Positions 59,846-64,000 of a DNA stretch of 64,000 nt are shown in pieces. The notes beneath the pieces were generated by a model. It saw only the letters and a program-made list of their open reading frames with translations, ran no database searches and was not told the DNA's origin. This stretch comes from Chrysemys picta bellii (lineage: Eukaryota; Chordata; Testudines; Emydidae), in the NCBI RefSeq assembly GCF_011386835.1, contig NC_088794.1:67900434-67964433 (forward strand). The letters are read 5' to 3'. The number at the start of each line of letters is the position of its first letter. The first letter of the stretch is position 1. Both the position numbers and the translations under genes were made by a program.

Positions 59846-60791
59846 TGTGATGGGTTGGAACACAGAAACCCTCTTGGGAGTTGCTACCCGATGTGCCAAG
59901 ACTACTTCTACCCTTGCCTTCCTACCAGCTCGGGGCCCCAGCACCCTGTCTTGCTGAGCCAGACACTCCTGTCTGCTCCAACACAGACCCAGGGTCTGAA
60001 TTACTTGCCCCAAAGCTGCAGGTTTACCTGAAAGCAGCTAACAGAAGTGTTCCTGTCTTTAACACTCAGATGCCCAACTCTCAATGGGGTCTAAACCCAA
60101 ATAAATCCATTTTACCCTGTATAAAACTTATGCAGGGTAAACTCATAAATTGTTCGCCCTCTATAACATTGATAGAGAGATATGCACAGTTGTTTGCTCC
60201 CCCAGGTATTAATACATATTCTGAGTTAATAAGTAGAAAGTGATTTTATTAAATACAGAAAGTAGGATTTAAGTGGTTCCAAGTAGTAACAGATAGAACA
60301 AAGTAAGTTACAAAGCAAAGTAAAATAAAACGCGCAAATCTATGTCTAATCAAACTGAATTCAGATAATCTCACCCTCAGAGATGCTTCAGTAAGTTTTT
60401 TCCTCAGACTGGACACCTTCCATGCTTGGGCACAATTCTTTCCCCTGGTACAGCTCTTGTTCCAGTTCAGGTGGTAGCTAGGGGATTCTTCATGATGGCT
60501 CCTCCCCCCTTTGTTCTGTTCCACCCCTTTATATATCTTTTGCATAAGGCAGGAATCTTTTGTCCCTCTCTGGGTCCCCCTCCCCTTCTCAATGGAAAGA
60601 CACCAGGTTAAAGATGGATTCCAGTTCAGATACAAGAGTGGTATTTATACAAATAGCATGATCACACTCAGTAGATTATAAGCTTTGTAATGATACCTTA
60701 CAAGAGACCTTTTGCATGAAGCATATTTCAGTTACATTATATTCACGCATTAGCATATTTTTATAAAAACCATATAGACTGCGACATCACA
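59846..60791 (-). mobile_element. Solo LTR of an endogenous retroelement, 5-bp target duplication
   Basis: A 946-bp unit starts TGTGATGGGTTGG and ends GCGACATCACA on the plus strand, i.e. TGTGATG...CATCACA in either direction. It is flanked by AGAAT at 59841-59845 and 60792-60796. On the minus strand a TATATAAA box (60528-60535) precedes AATAAA (60245-60250) by about 280 nt, giving the transcriptional direction. There is no internal coding region on either side, so it is a solo LTR. Frames inside it are not genes. Confidence 0.85.
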
Positions 60792-60903
60792 AGAATTATA
60801 AGAAAGTGTATAGACTATCAAATACTTGTGAGTTGCTGAATGCATTAATCTTACATGTAATATTGGTGATCCATATTGTAATGTAATATTTGAGCAGTTG
60901 TAT

Positions 60904-61770
60904 TGTGAGCCCCTGACTGTGTGAATCTCCATATAGGAGAGGGACATGAGTGTGAAGAGCTGTTCTTCTACAGAAATTGTTACACCCCCTCTCTAAAGAG
61001 GAGACCCATTGATACTAGATAGTTGCATCTTACAACTGGAAACTCCCTACAACTGCATTAAGAACCCGTCAACAAATGGTCTGAAGACTCATTGTCATTT
61101 GGCTCTCCTCCCTATGAAGATGAGTCATGCGAGTGGACTCCCATCAGCTGAGTTTGCCACTGAGAGCACATGGCAGGAGGGGGATAAAAACACCAAAGCA
61201 AAGGAAATAAGGAGCTCTATTCCACTTGGAATTGGGGGGAAGGAGGGAAGGCAAGATGTTTCTGGGCATAAGCAATAGATCCCTAGCTCCTTAGCTTGGA
61301 TTAGCCCTAGAGGATAAACAGAGCTTGCTGATTAGAGAAACCTATATTACCTTTTGAAATCTAAGACTGTAACTCATTCATATGTCTATATTTGCTTGCA
61401 TTAACCTTGTAAATAACTCTAATTTCCTTTTCCTATTTAATAAATCTTCATAAAGTTTACTAGAGGTTTGGCTACAAGCATTGTTTTTGGCGTCAGACCT
61501 AAAGCGCAATTGACCTGGGTAAATGACTGGCCCTTTGGGATTAGGAATAACCTGAATATTGCTGCGATTCTGGTGCAAGAGGCCATCTGTCACAGAGAAA
61601 CACTCATCTGGGTGGCAAGACAGACTGAACACCCAAGTGGAGTGTATGTGACTCAGGCTGTTAAAGTGCCTGAGGAGCTTGCACTTGGTGCAACTGGCTG
61701 ATGAAATCTAATTACAAACCAGTTGGGGTGTGTGCCTTGGTTATTAACAGTCTGCCCTGAGATGGGTACT
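60904..61770 (+). mobile_element. Second LTR-like element, opposite orientation
   Basis: Starts TGTGAGCCCCTGACTG. A GGATAAAAAC TATA-like site (61182-61191) precedes AATAAA (61439-61444) by about 255 nt on the plus strand, followed by a unique 3' part to about 61770. The family differs from the adjacent LTR. The right end merges with a CR1 start and I found no exact target duplication, so the boundary is approximate. Confidence 0.5.
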
Positions 61771-61784
61771 CACACTCTTGCATC

Positions 61785-62376
61785 ACCATTTTGAGCTTCA
61801 CAGGTGTATTAAAAGGAGTGTTGTGTTTAAGACACTGGAGGTAACTGTCTCACTCTGCTCGGCACTGATGAGGCCTGAAGTGGAGTTCTGGGTCCAATTC
61901 TGGGCACTACACTTTAGCAAAGATGTGGGCAAATTGGAGCAAGTTCAGAGGAAAGCAACAAAAAAGATAAAAGGTTTAGAAAACCTAACTTAGAAAGGTT
62001 AGAAAAACTGAGTATGTTTACTTTTGAGACTAGACTGAGGGGGACCCGATAATTGTCCACAAATATGATAAGGGCTGTTATAAAGAGGACGGTGATCAGT
62101 TGTTCTCCATGTCCACTGAAGGTAATGGGATTAACCTGCAGCAAGGGACATTTAGGTGAGATATTAGGAAAAACTTTCTAACTATAAGGGTAGTTTGTTC
62201 GGGAAAAGGCTTCCAAGGGAAGCTGTGGAATCCCTATCACTGGAGATATTTAACAACAAGTTAGACAAACACCTGTCAGGGATGGTCTAGCTTTACTTGC
62301 TCCTGCCTCGGTGCATGGGGCTGGACTTGCTGACTTCTCGAGGCCTCTTCCCACCCAACATTTCTATGATTCTATT
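61785..62376 (+). mobile_element. CR1 LINE, second subfamily
   Basis: Plus-strand motifs in order: LRPEVEFWVQFW, VGKLEQVQRKATKKIKG, LEKLS-like, then REALESLSLEIF-type remnants and a 3' UTR ending TTTCTATGATTCTATT. The ATTCTATG-type end is the classical CR1 terminus, different from the 'CCATTCTTATG' copies elsewhere in the window. Disrupted by frameshifts. Confidence 0.85.
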
Positions 62377-62379
62377 AGA

Positions 62380-63885
62380 ACAATGCACCCTCTTAAATTA
62401 AAAGGAAGATGTAGATCTGATGTAATTTTGTTCCCATATTTTCTTTAATGAAACAATGAGGCTTTGGGCCAGATCCTTAGCCAGTGTAAATCATAGAATA
62501 TCAATAAATAATCAATTTAGCTACATTGGAAAGGGGGATCTAGACCAAATCTTTGCTACTTTATTAGGCTTTAATGAATTTTCTAAGAACCCCCAAATCA
62601 TCCATTAGTTTTTAAGGATTATTCATTGTGTAGGTAGATAGAATACGTACCACTGCAGAGCTTCATTCATAGTGACAAGCAAAGAAAAAAACCCAAGATG
62701 ACAATGGATTAGGTTCTGCAATTGGCTGCATGATTTTGCAAATCTCAGGGTGATTTCAGCCCCCATTCCAATGGAAGCCAGAAGATCCCTAATTCAAAAT
62801 AAACTGGATCAAGCTCTATGTCAAGGAAACACCATTTTCTCCATTCCAGATATGCTTGTGTTTTGGTTCATAAAAGGAGAACAGGTGAGGTGACCCATTA
62901 TCAGTGTCGGAAAGACAGTTGCAGTTCTCATGAATTCACACTCTTGGACTTTTGCACAGAGTTTTAGGTACAAATTGACCTAAAAACTCAAATCCAACTT
63001 CAGCTGAAGACAAAGCCAAGCTTTGCTTGGTTTCTAACAGACCCATAAATTGCTTCCTGGACCCTGAAGCAATGGAAAAGGTTTCATTTCAAAACTAGCC
63101 AACATTCACAAACCTTGGCAAACCTCCCAGGTAACTCGGGCAGAGTAGGAAGTTTGTAATAATACCTGAAACCAGGCAAGACTTCAGTATCACAATGAGT
63201 GGCTCATGCAACCGTGGTAATAATCAGCTATGCAAACCTACAGGTCTGGGAGATTTCTCTTAAAATAATATTTCTGGTGGTCATAGATGCTCTTCATGAA
63301 TTTTTTTGTGTGTCTTTGACATACCTACTCTACCATCTACTCTACCATACCTACTCTACCATATCAAAGCTAAAATCCTTGGATCATTAAGGACCACTTT
63401 ACGTATTATTTTAAGGAAACATTTTAAAGTTTCAGAGTAACATTTTGGTTCTGTTGAAGTCAATGACAAAACTCCCATTGATTTGAATGGGCCCAGAGTT
63501 GTACCCTCAATCTCAGTCTCAAAATTCAGTTGGCACAGGAATGAGCACAAACAGTAGTCATGTGTGTCCTCATTCTCTTTCTAGCTTTGCATTTCTTTTG
63601 AATAAGGAAACAAACTCAAAAAGTGTCTAAGACAGAGCTTGAACATTCAGATCTAAATAAAGGAGAATCCTATACAGGGAAAACACACACCTCTGTTCCC
63701 TTCTCAGTTAGACCAGATATTCTGTGTGTGAGTGATGCCAAAGCTTCATTCAAATGATTATGGAAAATAGCACCTGAATGAAATTCAGTTTATATAATAT
63801 TACACATAGAAATTACATTAAAGGAACATTATTAAGGTTGCAAAGTCAAACACTCAAAAGTAAGCAAATGCCAGAGTTAAGGTTG
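62380..63885. other. Intergenic, nothing recognised beyond a short tandem repeat
   Basis: AT-rich; a tandem repeat of CATACCTACTCTAC units lies at 63320-63362, and a 'ttgaagtcaatgac ... cccattgatttgaatgggcc' MITE remnant at 63455-63495. Confidence 0.45.
63320..63362. repeat. Short tandem repeat
   Basis: About three imperfect copies of CATACCTACTCTAC / CATCTACTCTAC units. Confidence 0.8.
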
Positions 63886-63889
63886 CCTC

Positions 63890-64000
63890 AAACATTAATG
63901 TTCACATCATCTCTATGAGATTAGGTGTTATCATTATCTCCATTTTACAGATGGCAAACTGAGGGACAGAGATTCAGTATCCACTAATTTAGGATGCCTG
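63890..64000 (-). repeat. MIR-like SINE, cut by window edge
   Basis: ATTATCTCCATTTTACAGATGG, CAAACTGAGGGACAGAGA match the central MIR region on the reverse strand; continues beyond the window. Confidence 0.65.

Noticed and set aside
59881..60635. Frames of 120-128 codons on both strands
   Set aside because: Inside a solo LTR; no retroviral protein motif is visible and LTRs are normally noncoding.

Overview
The window is vertebrate genomic DNA: split genes with GT/AG introns, CpG-island promoters and long AT-rich gene-poor stretches packed with degraded transposons. The repeats point to a turtle. They include CR1 LINEs ending in a 'GGCCATTCTTATGTTCTTA'-type tail, a tRNA-headed SINE with a CR1 tail, a Penelope-like element with a GIY-YIG domain and hammerhead-like motif, many palindromic MITEs, and hAT and pogo/Tigger-like non-autonomous DNA elements. 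This assignment is my recognition of repeat types, not a database search.

Two host genes are supported, both on the minus strand. BBOX1 (gamma-butyrobetaine dioxygenase) enters from the left edge. Its first two coding exons are at 3183-3563 and 914-1028, and a probable noncoding first exon lies in a CpG island near 10.15-10.35 kb; the rest of the gene lies beyond position 1. FIBIN (fin bud initiation factor homologue) is a complete single-exon gene at 27757-28395. FIBIN next to BBOX1 in the same orientation matches the arrangement I know from human 11p14. BBOX1 acts in carnitine synthesis and FIBIN is a secreted protein linked to limb/fin development; nothing suggests they work together.

Layout: 1-10.4 kb, 5' part of BBOX1 with introns carrying hAT MITEs, MIR-like SINE and CR1 pieces. 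10.4-25.8 kb, intergenic, with CR1, an LTR candidate, an unusual inverted retro-insert at 18.4 kb, a SINE nested in CR1 at 20.2-21.4 kb and a complete hAT MITE at 21.6-22.5 kb. 25.8-28.9 kb, FIBIN and flanks. 28.9-64 kb, no host exon recognised: a repeat-rich gene desert with a Tigger-like element holding a roughly 200-nt-arm palindrome (33.1-34.2 kb), degenerate Myb/SANT-like coding remnants (40.4-41.0 kb), two Penelope-like fragments with hammerhead-like cores (41.5 and 47.1-48.1 kb), nested GC-rich MITEs (49.3-50.0 kb), a C-rich minisatellite hAT end (53.2-54.1 kb), a hAT element built on a 111-bp tandem repeat (56.2-56.75 kb), and a cluster of solo LTRs and CR1 (59.8-62.4 kb).

Many long open frames in the GC-rich stretches are by-products of repeat composition. 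The strongest points for follow-up are the 53-residue presequence-like extension of BBOX1, the hammerhead-like motifs, the inverted retro-insert with an 18-bp target duplication, and the large palindromes.
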